Origin: Bacteroidales bacterium
Lineage (GTDB): Bacteria; Bacteroidota; Bacteroidia; Bacteroidales; WRGA01
Assembly (NCBI GenBank): GCA_031279795.1
Contig: JAITHZ010000341.1
Coordinates: forward strand, 1 to 8,464
DNA length: 8,464 nucleotides
Direction: 5' to 3'
Made by a program: the position numbers and the translations under genes. This document shows positions 1 through 6,610 of the stretch, piece by piece. Each line of letters begins with the position of its first letter. Within the stretch, counting starts at the first letter, position 1. A model generated the notes under the pieces. It saw only the letters and a program-made list of their open reading frames with translations, ran no database searches and was not told the DNA's origin.

Positions 1-88
1 GTATTACATTGCCGGAATTACAATTGTATTGATAATCGGCTATTTTCTTGTAACTGTTCCATTGAAAAAAGGGAAAGCGAAAGAATGA
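1..88 (+). CDS. C-terminal end of an integral membrane protein (partial)
   Basis: The frame starting at base 2 is open from the window edge to a TGA at 86-88 and gives 28 residues. It has one strongly hydrophobic helix (IAGITIVLIIGYFLVTV) followed by a basic tail (PLKKGKAKE). This is what the last transmembrane helix and cytoplasmic tail of a polytopic permease or transporter look like, by the positive-inside rule. The stop overlaps the next gene's start in the pattern ATGA (85-88), so the two are probably translationally coupled. Too little is present to name the family. A major facilitator type transporter or another permease is possible, but this is a guess. Confidence 0.65.
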   Translation, partial: YYIAGITIVLIIGYFLVTVPLKKGKAKE

Positions 89-402
89 AAAATTTTTTCG
101 ATTCAACACCGGTTGTTAGCAAGCATATTACGACAGAAATGGAAAATGGATGTGCAGTAATTGTGTTCCCACGTTTCAGGAGTAAATTCATGCAGCGCCA
201 TTTCGTACCGAAAAACAAATCGCCATACATACGCATCCGGCTCGAAAAACACGGAACAGCCGTATGGAACCTGATTGATGGAAAACGTAGCGTAAGGAAT
301 ATTTCCGAAGCGTTAGCCGGTCATTTTAACAGCGAAGCAAACTACGAGTATCGCGTAGCAGCTTACTTAAAACAATTGCAACGTCAGGGATTTGTGCAGT
401 AA
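85..402 (+). CDS. PqqD-like small protein
   Basis: A 105-residue protein with the PqqD fold pattern. The N-terminal part (about 10-35) is rich in beta-strand residues. Then comes the family's core motif, seen here as VWNLIDGKRSV at 60-70, followed by an amphipathic helix (ISEALAGHF, 73-81) and a final helix ending YLKQLQRQGFV (94-104). In known PqqD and related RiPP recognition elements this winged-helix domain binds a precursor peptide and presents it to a radical SAM or other modifying enzyme. No such enzyme or precursor is visible here. Many Bacteroidota carry stand-alone PqqD-like proteins of unknown role, so the fold is better supported than any function. The start ATG overlaps the stop of the upstream membrane protein, suggesting one operon and perhaps a shared job at the membrane. 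A terminator follows 4 nt after the stop. Confidence 0.8.
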   Translation: MKNFFDSTPVVSKHITTEMENGCAVIVFPRFRSKFMQRHFVPKNKSPYIRIRLEKHGTAVWNLIDGKRSVRNISEALAGHFNSEANYEYRVAAYLKQLQRQGFVQ

Positions 403-406
403 GGCT

Positions 407-469
407 ATCTCCCTTATCTTCTTATTAAAAAGCTAAAAAATAAGAAAATAAGGGAGATCTTGTTTTTTT
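407..469 (+). terminator. Rho-independent terminator after the PqqD-like gene
   Basis: The left arm at 407-426 pairs with the right arm at 439-458 over 20 positions with a single mismatch (C418 opposite A447). The loop is 12 nt (427-438). A run of seven T follows at 463-469. No matching A-run precedes the left arm, so it should work for plus-strand transcription only. It separates the upstream unit from argG. Confidence 0.88.
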
Positions 470-528
470 GTCAGTAAATAATCATATTTTCTTGCAGTCT
501 GCTTCAAGAAAGACACATTTTTTTAATA

Positions 529-568
529 TAACAATGTGTAACAATATATAACAGCATATAACGATATA
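529..568 (+). repeat. Four tandem 10-bp TAAC units upstream of argG (possible operator array)
   Basis: Four consecutive 10-bp units each begin with TAAC: TAACAATGTG (529-538), TAACAATATA (539-548), TAACAGCATA (549-558) and TAACGATATA (559-568). The exact 10-bp spacing puts every TAAC on nearly the same face of the helix. The array ends 16 nt before the -7 element of the argG promoter. Phased half-sites next to an arginine gene suggest binding by a multimeric regulator such as ArgR, which acts as a hexamer on tandem boxes. That link is inference, because the sequence is not a clear match to the E. coli ARG box. Confidence 0.6.
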
Positions 569-570
569 TG
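555..570 (+). promoter_or_regulatory. Imperfect palindrome over the -33 region of the argG promoter
   Basis: CATATAACGATATATG is a 16-bp inverted repeat in which seven of eight position pairs match; only A561 and A564 fail. Its centre lies about 22 nt before the -7 element, where the -33 TTTG of a Bacteroidota promoter would normally be. A weaker copy with matching outer arms (TATAT...ATATA) lies 10 bp upstream at 545-560. A regulator bound here would block or replace contact with the -33 element. Confidence 0.45.
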
Positions 571-584
571 CAGATGTTTTCAAT

Positions 585-592
585 TAACTTTG
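585..592 (+). promoter_or_regulatory. Bacteroidota-type -7 promoter element of argG
   Basis: TAACTTTG matches the TAnnTTTG consensus used by the Bacteroidota primary sigma factor. Transcription would start near 596-600, leaving a leader of only about 16-20 nt before the ATG at 616. No good -33 TTTG lies 19-21 bp upstream. The promoter may therefore be weak or regulator-dependent, which fits the repeat array found at that position. Confidence 0.65.
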
Positions 593-615
593 CACCTTCA
601 AACTAAAACATTATC

Positions 616-1812
616 ATGAAAGAAAAAGTAGTTTTGGCATTTAGCGGAGGGTTGGATACTTCGTTTTGTGTGAAATACTTGTCGGAAAAAGGATTCGACG
701 TCTATACCGCAGTAGCCAATACGGGCGGCTTCAGCGACAGGGAATTGAAACTCATAGAAGAAAAAGCCGACAGACTGGGAGCAGTGGGGCATGTGGCCAT
801 TGATATTACAAAAGAATATTACGAGAAAAGTATTCGTTACATGGTGTTTGGCAATGTATTACGAAACGGTACCTATCCAATTTCGGTCAGTTCCGAACGG
901 ATTTTTCAGGCTATCGCAATCATTGAATACGCCAAACAAATCGGCGCAGAATACGTGGCACATGGCAGCACCGGCGCCGGTAACGATCAGGTGCGGTTCG
1001 ACCTGACTTTCGACGTCCTCGCACCCGGCATCAACATCCTGACCCCTACCCGCGACCTGACCCTGACGCGCGAACAGGAAATCAACTACCTGAAAGAACA
1101 TGGCTATGAAGCCGATTTCACCAAAGTAGAATATTCCATCAACAAAGGGCTGTGGGGAACAAGCATTGGCGGGAAGGAAACACTGAAATCCGACCAGACG
1201 TTGCCGGAAGAAGCCTATCCTTCGCAACTTACAGCAAAAGAGGAAGAAACATTGACCGTTGATTTTCTAAAAGGCGAAATCAATGCGGTTAATGGCGTTG
1301 TTTTTGAAGATAAAATAAAAGCTATCCAACAAATAGAAGAAATAGCTTCACGATTTGCCATTGGCCGAGACATGCACATTGGCGATACGATTATCGGCAT
1401 CAAGGGGCGCGTTGGGTTTGAAGCCGCAGCCCCGATGATTATCATCAATGCGCATAAAATGCTGGAAAAACATACATTAACCAAATGGCAGCAGTACTGG
1501 AAAGATCAGCTGTCAAACTGGTACGGCATGTTGCTGCACGAAGCGCAATACCTCGACCCAGTGATGCGGAACATCGAAGCCTTTTTGGAAAGTTCTCAGA
1601 CGAATGTCACCGGTAAGGTGATAATACGTTTGCAGCCATACAGTTACGTCCTCGTGGGAGTAGACAGTGATTTTGATTTGATGAAATCTGACTTTGGCGA
1701 ATACGGCGAAATAAACAAGGCATGGAGCGCCGACGATGTCAAGGGATTTACGAAAATACTTGGCAATCAGATGAAAATCTATCATTCGGTTCAGAAAAGA
1801 AATAACCAGTAA
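616..1812 (+). CDS. argG: Argininosuccinate synthase
   Basis: This cytoplasmic enzyme condenses citrulline and aspartate with ATP to give argininosuccinate, the next-to-last step of arginine synthesis. The 398-residue length fits the family. The N-terminal PP-loop that binds ATP is AFSGGLDTS (8-16). The conserved HGSTGAGNDQVRFD block is at 116-129, and the block that binds citrulline and aspartate appears as YSINKGLWGTSIGG (173-186). The INKGLWG form differs from the usual YSxDxNLWG; I regard it as typical of the divergent Bacteroidota branch. The ATG at 616 puts the PP-loop at its usual distance from the start. There is no clear Shine-Dalgarno, as is normal in this phylum. argC follows after 10 nt, so the two form an operon driven by the promoter at 585-592. 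In Bacteroidota, citrulline is thought to be made through succinylated intermediates, with the succinyl group removed before this step. Confidence 0.96.
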   Translation: MKEKVVLAFSGGLDTSFCVKYLSEKGFDVYTAVANTGGFSDRELKLIEEKADRLGAVGHVAIDITKEYYEKSIRYMVFGNVLRNGTYPISVSSERIFQAIAIIEYAKQIGAEYVAHGSTGAGNDQVRFDLTFDVLAPGINILTPTRDLTLTREQEINYLKEHGYEADFTKVEYSINKGLWGTSIGGKETLKSDQTLPEEAYPSQLTAKEEETLTVDFLKGEINAVNGVVFEDKIKAIQQIEEIASRFAIGRDMHIGDTIIGIKGRVGFEAAAPMIIINAHKMLEKHTLTKWQQYWKDQLSNWYGMLLHEAQYLDPVMRNIEAFLESSQTNVTGKVIIRLQPYSYVLVGVDSDFDLMKSDFGEYGEINKAWSADDVKGFTKILGNQMKIYHSVQKRNNQ

Positions 1813-1822
1813 GATCGAACAA

Positions 1823-2791
1823 ATGATAAAAATCGGCATTATCGGCGGAGCAGGTTATACAGCCGGAGAATTGATTCGTTTGCTGATAAATCATCCAGAC
1901 GTTGAAATCGCGTTTATTCACAGCGAAAGCAATGCCGGAAATCCAGTAACAGATGTTCACAGCGGCTTATACGGCGAAACAGATTTGCATTTTTCCTGCG
2001 AACTGCCGTTAAACGAAATCGACGGACTGTTCCTGTGTATGGCGCACGGAGATTCGCGAAAATTCATTGAATCGCACAAATTGCCGGACAAGTTGAAAAT
2101 TATCGACATGTCAATGGATTACCGCTTGGAATCGGATGCACACGCATTTGTATATGGACTGCCAGAGTTGAACCGAAAACGGATAATACGGGGAACACGG
2201 GTAGCAAATCCCGGATGTTTTGCAACATGTATTCAACTCGCCCTCTTGCCATTAGCCAAAAACTTGATGCTTAATTCCGAAATTCACGTCCATGCCATTA
2301 CCGGTTCGACCGGAGCTGGCGTGAAACCTTCGTCAACAACGCATTGCAGTTGGCGAAACAATAATTTGTCGATTTATAAACCGTTTGAACATCAGCATAT
2401 TCCGGAAATTGTTCAATCGTTGCAGGCATTGCAGCACAGTTTTGCATCGGCGATTAATTTCATCCCTTACAGAGGCGATTTTCCACGCGGAATTTTTGCA
2501 TCGCTTTACATGGACTGTCTGGTGGAATTATCCGAGATAAAACGTCTGTATGAAGAATATTATGCCGACCATTCCTTCACGTTTGTCGTCAACCGGAATC
2601 CCGACCTGAAACAAGTGATAAACACCAACAAGTGTTTGCTTTATCTGGAAAAATACGACTCGAAATTACTGATTGTTTCGATGATAGACAATCTGTTGAA
2701 AGGAGCTTCGGGACAGGCAGTTCATAACATGAACCTTCTGTTCGGACTACAGGAAAAAGTGGGGTTACACCTGAAAGCAACCGGTTTTTAG
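1823..2791 (+). CDS. argC: N-acetyl- (or N-succinyl-) gamma-glutamyl-phosphate reductase
   Basis: A 322-residue, NADPH-dependent reductase that converts an N-acylglutamyl phosphate to the semialdehyde, the third step of arginine synthesis. The Rossmann motif is GIIGGAGYTAGEL (5-17). The catalytic cysteine is C132 in ANPGCFAT (128-135). Other family blocks are GLPELN (112-117), GSTGAGVKP (161-169), the active-site histidine region HQHIPEI (190-196) and KGASGQAVHNMNLL near the C terminus. It looks intact. It starts 10 nt after argG and ends 15 nt before the regulator gene. In Bacteroides the downstream carbamoyltransferase is known to use N-succinylornithine, so the true substrate here may be the succinyl form. 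The sequence of ArgC alone does not decide this. I recall argD following argC in Bacteroides; here it does not. Confidence 0.95.
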   Translation: MIKIGIIGGAGYTAGELIRLLINHPDVEIAFIHSESNAGNPVTDVHSGLYGETDLHFSCELPLNEIDGLFLCMAHGDSRKFIESHKLPDKLKIIDMSMDYRLESDAHAFVYGLPELNRKRIIRGTRVANPGCFATCIQLALLPLAKNLMLNSEIHVHAITGSTGAGVKPSSTTHCSWRNNNLSIYKPFEHQHIPEIVQSLQALQHSFASAINFIPYRGDFPRGIFASLYMDCLVELSEIKRLYEEYYADHSFTFVVNRNPDLKQVINTNKCLLYLEKYDSKLLIVSMIDNLLKGASGQAVHNMNLLFGLQEKVGLHLKATGF

Positions 2792-2806
2792 AAAAATACA
2801 TACAAA

Positions 2807-4414
2807 TTGAAAAAGTTTATCCTTATATCATTTTCCATGATCGGGTTTGCTGTTGCTGGACATGCCAACAGTCCAACACCGGAAAAACCAACTCTCGAAC
2901 AGGTCGATTACTACCTTTCCAAACAGAAAGATTATGACCTGCAGAAAGAAAACTGCATCCGGCAAATCAAAACAGCAATCAGAGAAACCAGCGACGACCA
3001 GCTGCTCTACCACCTTTATACCGGTTTGTTCGAGGAATACCGTTCTTATGTTTACGATTCGGCGTATGTTTGTGTGGAAAAACTGCTGGATATTTCCCAA
3101 AGACTTGGAAATCACGACAAAATTACCTCGTCAATGGTGAAAATGATATTTTGCTATTTATCGTCGGGGCTCTTCAAGGAGGCATTCGACACAATGGCTA
3201 CTATCGACGTCAACGGCTGCAGCGACGAAACAAAAATTGCATACTTCACCCACAAAGCACGCCTTTACTACGACCTGGCCGACTACAACGACACGCCCGC
3301 CTTTCGCAAACAATACGAAGAAATCGGCAGCCGGATTATAGATTCGGCACTCATTCTTCTGCCGCAAGAATCGCCACGCTATTGGGCGTCAGCAGGATTA
3401 AAATTCATGAAAACAGGCAATTACAAAGGAGCATTCGACGCTTTTCAAAAAATGATTGATACCAAAGGCTATTCCGAACACGATTTAGCTATTGCCACTT
3501 CCAGCATTGCCTACATACTGACGTTGCAAAACAACACCGAAGATGCGAAATATTACTTGATGAAAGCAGCCATTTCCGATGTCAAATCATCAACAAAAGA
3601 AACAGTTGCCTTGAGAAACCTTGCCCAGTTGCTCTATGAAAGCGGCGACCTGTCGCATGCCGTAACCTACATCCGGCAAGCGCTGTCGGACGCCTATTTT
3701 TACAACGCACGTCACCGACAGCTGGAAATCGGAAATATTCTCCCCATCATCGAAGACGAACGAATAAATACAATTGAAAAACAGCGCGATCGAATAACCT
3801 TGTTTTTTATCTGCATTTCCGTCTTGCTGCTAATGCTGGTTGCCGCATTTGTCGTTATCTGGAAATCTCTCAAACGCTTAAACCAGGCACAACAGGCAAT
3901 CCAGAAAGTAAACAACAACCTGACCAATGTGAATAACGACCTCACAGAAGCCAACAAAATAAAAGACGAATACATCGGATATTTTTTCAGTCAACACTCC
4001 GAATTTATCAAAAAACTGGAAGCTTTCCAAAAATGGGTTGACCGGAAAGTAACTGCCAAACAGTACGACGATTTGAGAAATTTTCCTAAAAATATGGACA
4101 TACATCGCGAACGAGAAGAGCTGTTTTCCCATTTCGACCAAATGTTTTTGAAAATGTTTCCCGATTTTGTAAATCGTTTCAACGAATTATTGAAACCTGG
4201 AGAACAGATTCAACTGAAAAAAAACGAACTGTTGAATACCGATTTGCGTATTTATGCTCTTATTCGTTTGGGTATCAACGATAATGAAAAAATAGCGCAA
4301 TTTCTCAATTATTCTATAAATACGATTTATGCTTATAAAACAAAAATAAAAAGCAAGATACAAGATTCGAATGAAGAATTTAAACAAAAAATTATGGAAA
4401 TAAAATCCATCTAA
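2807..4414 (+). CDS. DUF6377-like TPR / transmembrane / helix-turn-helix regulator
   Basis: A 535-residue protein starting at TTG (2807). This start is preferred because it gives a clean signal peptide: KK, a hydrophobic core, and a likely cleavage site after GHA at residue 20. Residues about 25-315 are all alpha-helical with TPR-like pairs (for example 195-215, 225-255 and 265-292) and should lie in the periplasm. One transmembrane helix spans about 330-352. A coiled coil (355-388) with a 7-residue repeat (VNNNLTN, VNNDLTE) follows. The C-terminal cytoplasmic domain ends in a LuxR-like helix-turn-helix (about 477-517: LRIYALIRLGINDNEKIAQF and then YSINTIYAYKTKIK). The layout suggests a one-piece sensor that binds a periplasmic partner and controls transcription or other regulators. 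The signal is unknown. It lies 15 nt after argC and may be co-transcribed. Its stop abuts the convergent symporter's stop. Confidence 0.85.
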   Translation: MKKFILISFSMIGFAVAGHANSPTPEKPTLEQVDYYLSKQKDYDLQKENCIRQIKTAIRETSDDQLLYHLYTGLFEEYRSYVYDSAYVCVEKLLDISQRLGNHDKITSSMVKMIFCYLSSGLFKEAFDTMATIDVNGCSDETKIAYFTHKARLYYDLADYNDTPAFRKQYEEIGSRIIDSALILLPQESPRYWASAGLKFMKTGNYKGAFDAFQKMIDTKGYSEHDLAIATSSIAYILTLQNNTEDAKYYLMKAAISDVKSSTKETVALRNLAQLLYESGDLSHAVTYIRQALSDAYFYNARHRQLEIGNILPIIEDERINTIEKQRDRITLFFICISVLLLMLVAAFVVIWKSLKRLNQAQQAIQKVNNNLTNVNNDLTEANKIKDEYIGYFFSQHSEFIKKLEAFQKWVDRKVTAKQYDDLRNFPKNMDIHREREELFSHFDQMFLKMFPDFVNRFNELLKPGEQIQLKKNELLNTDLRIYALIRLGINDNEKIAQFLNYSINTIYAYKTKIKSKIQDSNEEFKQKIMEIKSI

Positions 4415-5851
4415 CTAATGTTTGGAAATAGCTAATAGACCGAACACGGTGATTAATCCATTGAATAACAGTATTTCGTTGCCAACCTTATAATGAAAAA
4501 ACATATCAAGGCTAAATTCCAGGCAAAAACTCAAGATTGGCGCCATGATACAAACAAGAGGGACAAAGCTGTCTTTCAGATTTATTTTTGTAAATAATCC
4601 GAAAAAAAACATGCCCAATAATGGTCCATAAGTATATGATGCAATTTTATAAATGGTGTTTAAAATGCTGCCCTGTCCTGTATTGTGAATAATTAGCACA
4701 GTAGCCAGAAATACCAAACTGACACTTACATGGACAATGTGCCGCGTTTTGACGGCTGTTGCGGCTTTTTTGCGGTTAATATCCAGTAAATCAATACAGA
4801 TAGTTGTCGTGAGAGCTGTCAGTGCAGAGTCAGCGCTTGAGAAAGCAGCAGCAATTATTCCAACAGAAAAGAAGACCACAGCAGGAAATCCCAAGTAGTT
4901 TGCAGCAATATATGGCAGTATTTCATCCGGTTTTGTCGGCAAAACAAGTTGATACTTAGCAGCAAACAGTATCAGCATTGCTCCTAACGATAAAAAGAGC
5001 AAATTCACCGGCAGGTAGAAAATACCAAAACTGACCATATTCTTTTGCGCATCACGTAACGTTTTGCAAGTAAGGCTTTTTTGCATCATATCCTGATCAA
5101 GTCCATTCATGACAATCGCTATCAGTACACCGCTGAAAAACTGTTTCCAGAAGTTTTCTGTCGAATGCCAGTCATCAAAAACAAAAATACGGGCATAACT
5201 GCTTTGTTCCACTGTTTGAACAACTTGCGAGAAATCGACATCAAGTTTCTGCATAATCTGGTAACAAATAAACACAAGCGCTGCTATCAAAGACAGAGTT
5301 TGAACTGTGTCTGTCCAAACAATAGTTTTTATACCGCTCCGGAACGTATATCCCAAAATCAATGCAACGATACCTGTGGCAACAAAACCAAAATGAATTC
5401 CCCATTGCGAAAAGACCAGCCGGTGCAAAATAAAAACAACCAAATAGAGCCTTGCTGCCGCGCCAACAGTTTTTGACAGAACAAAAAACGACGCACCCGT
5501 TTTGTATGAATATCGTCCAAACCGTTGTTCAAGAAATGTATATATGCTGGTCAGTTTCAGACGATAATACAGAGGCAGCAAAATATATGCAATCACAAGA
5601 TAACCGGCAAGGAATCCGCACACCATCTGGAAATAGGTCATGGACGAGTTGCTCACCATGCCCGGAACCGACACAAAAGTTACGCCAGAAATGCTTGAAC
5701 CAATCATGCCGAAAGCTATAACGTACCATGGCGATTTTCGGTTAGCCAGAAAAAATGCTTGATTGTCGGAATTTTTTTTCCCAGCAAACCACGATATAAG
5801 CAATAAGATACAAAAATAAAGTACAAGTATGAATAAAATGGCTGTCTCCAT
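4415..5851 (-). CDS. Sodium:solute symporter (SSF family)
   Basis: A 478-residue polytopic inner-membrane protein with about 12-13 predicted helices. It begins with a hydrophobic helix (2-24) and contains the SSF pattern GSSISGVTF in the first core helix (51-59). It also has the ALTALTT region with the serine pair FSSADSALTALTT (337-349), which in this family forms part of the sodium site. The cytoplasmic loop LDQDMMQKSLTCKT (251-264) is also typical. The family covers transporters for sugars, sialic acid, proline, pantothenate and others, and nothing here fixes the substrate. The ATG lies 48 nt after the glycosyltransferase stop with no TAnnTTTG in the gap, so it is probably the last gene of the minus-strand operon. 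Its stop (TAG) is immediately next to the TAA of the opposite-strand regulator. It appears full length. Confidence 0.9.
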   Translation of the reverse strand: METAILFILVLYFCILLLISWFAGKKNSDNQAFFLANRKSPWYVIAFGMIGSSISGVTFVSVPGMVSNSSMTYFQMVCGFLAGYLVIAYILLPLYYRLKLTSIYTFLEQRFGRYSYKTGASFFVLSKTVGAAARLYLVVFILHRLVFSQWGIHFGFVATGIVALILGYTFRSGIKTIVWTDTVQTLSLIAALVFICYQIMQKLDVDFSQVVQTVEQSSYARIFVFDDWHSTENFWKQFFSGVLIAIVMNGLDQDMMQKSLTCKTLRDAQKNMVSFGIFYLPVNLLFLSLGAMLILFAAKYQLVLPTKPDEILPYIAANYLGFPAVVFFSVGIIAAAFSSADSALTALTTTICIDLLDINRKKAATAVKTRHIVHVSVSLVFLATVLIIHNTGQGSILNTIYKIASYTYGPLLGMFFFGLFTKINLKDSFVPLVCIMAPILSFCLEFSLDMFFHYKVGNEILLFNGLITVFGLLAISKH

Positions 5852-5899
5852 TGTTCGCTTTTCGATAATCGCTACGTTGATTCGATGCTTATTTATCTT

Positions 5900-6610
5900 T
5901 TACATTCTGAACCATTTCCATTTCACGCAACGCCAATACCAGTGCAAATATTTCGGTAACCATTTCCAAAGTTTAAAATTGGACTGCCCGTCTGTTCGGT
6001 CGTACCATTTCGAGGGAATTTCCGTTATTTTATATCCTGCAATGTAGGCCTTTACCGTTATTTCCATACCTATTTCAAAACCGCCGTTGCTTTCGATTGT
6101 GATGGTGTCAAGCATAGATTTGCGATACATTTTGAAACTGTTGGAAATGTCGTGCGTGGGGATTCGTGCGAGCCAGTGTAGCGAAACGCCGGCTACGCGC
6201 GAAAACAGCCCTTTGAGGAATGGACCGCCATACTGCTTTCCGCCTGTCATGTAGCGCGAACCGCATATAAGATCGCAACCGCCTGTCAGTTTTTCATACA
6301 TGGCGTCCACTATTTCGAGGCTGTCGGACAGGTCGGCCATGATCACTAGTACGGCTTCGGAAGTCGCCTTTTGCAGACCACTTTTGATGGCATTCAGCGC
6401 TCCCCGTCCGTACAGGTTCTTTTCCAGCCTGACCTCAAACGGATAGTCCGTCCGAATGGCATTGACCACCGGCAGCGTATTATCCTCTTCAAAATCATAC
6501 ACAATTATGATTTCTTTTGGAGTGGCAATTTTTTGATTTATTTCGTCAAAAAGTTTCCCGATACTGTTGCCTTCATTGTAAACGGGAATGACGATTGTTA
6601 ATTCAATCAT
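5900..6610 (-). CDS. Family 2 glycosyltransferase, DPM1-like
   Basis: A 236-residue protein with a GT-A fold and no C-terminal transmembrane region. The nucleotide-binding start is LTIVIPVYNEG (4-14). A first acidic cluster follows (YDFEEDN, 38-44), then GRGALNAIKSGL (68-79), the metal-binding region MADLSDS (91-97) and CGSRYMTGG (116-124). The downstream blocks DISNSFKMYRK and FEIGMEITVKAY are seen in dolichol- or polyprenyl-phosphate mannose synthases and their bacterial relatives. Such enzymes move a sugar from a nucleotide to a lipid carrier or a growing glycan; donor and acceptor are unknown here. I chose the ATG at 6610 over an in-frame TTG at 6619 because it sits right before the first strand. 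It overlaps the methyltransferase stop by 8 nt, suggesting coupled translation. The last 20 residues are rich in W, Y and K, which may help membrane contact. Confidence 0.88.
   Translation of the reverse strand: MIELTIVIPVYNEGNSIGKLFDEINQKIATPKEIIIVYDFEEDNTLPVVNAIRTDYPFEVRLEKNLYGRGALNAIKSGLQKATSEAVLVIMADLSDSLEIVDAMYEKLTGGCDLICGSRYMTGGKQYGGPFLKGLFSRVAGVSLHWLARIPTHDISNSFKMYRKSMLDTITIESNGGFEIGMEITVKAYIAGYKITEIPSKWYDRTDGQSNFKLWKWLPKYLHWYWRCVKWKWFRM

Noticed and set aside
470..528. Possible small RNA or riboswitch between the terminator and the repeat array.
   Set aside because: It is simply A/T-rich; I see no stable stem or second terminator, and the expected argG leader is too short to hold a riboswitch.
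859..1227. Minus-strand open frame of 122 codons inside argG.
   Set aside because: It lies fully inside a strongly conserved gene and its translation resembles no family I know. It is a shadow of argG.
3070..3459. Open frame of 129 codons in another frame within the regulator gene.
   Set aside because: The main frame encodes a continuous, intact helical protein through this stretch. The alternate frame has no recognisable domain and does not indicate a frameshift.
5081..5476. Plus-strand open frame of 131 codons opposite the symporter.
   Set aside because: It is antisense to conserved transmembrane helices, has a biased composition typical of reverse-complement frames and has no own promoter.
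5811..5818. TATTTTTG on the minus strand matches TAnnTTTG.
   Set aside because: It lies inside the symporter's own coding start region (downstream of its ATG), so it cannot drive that gene. A degenerate match is expected by chance in A/T-rich sequence.
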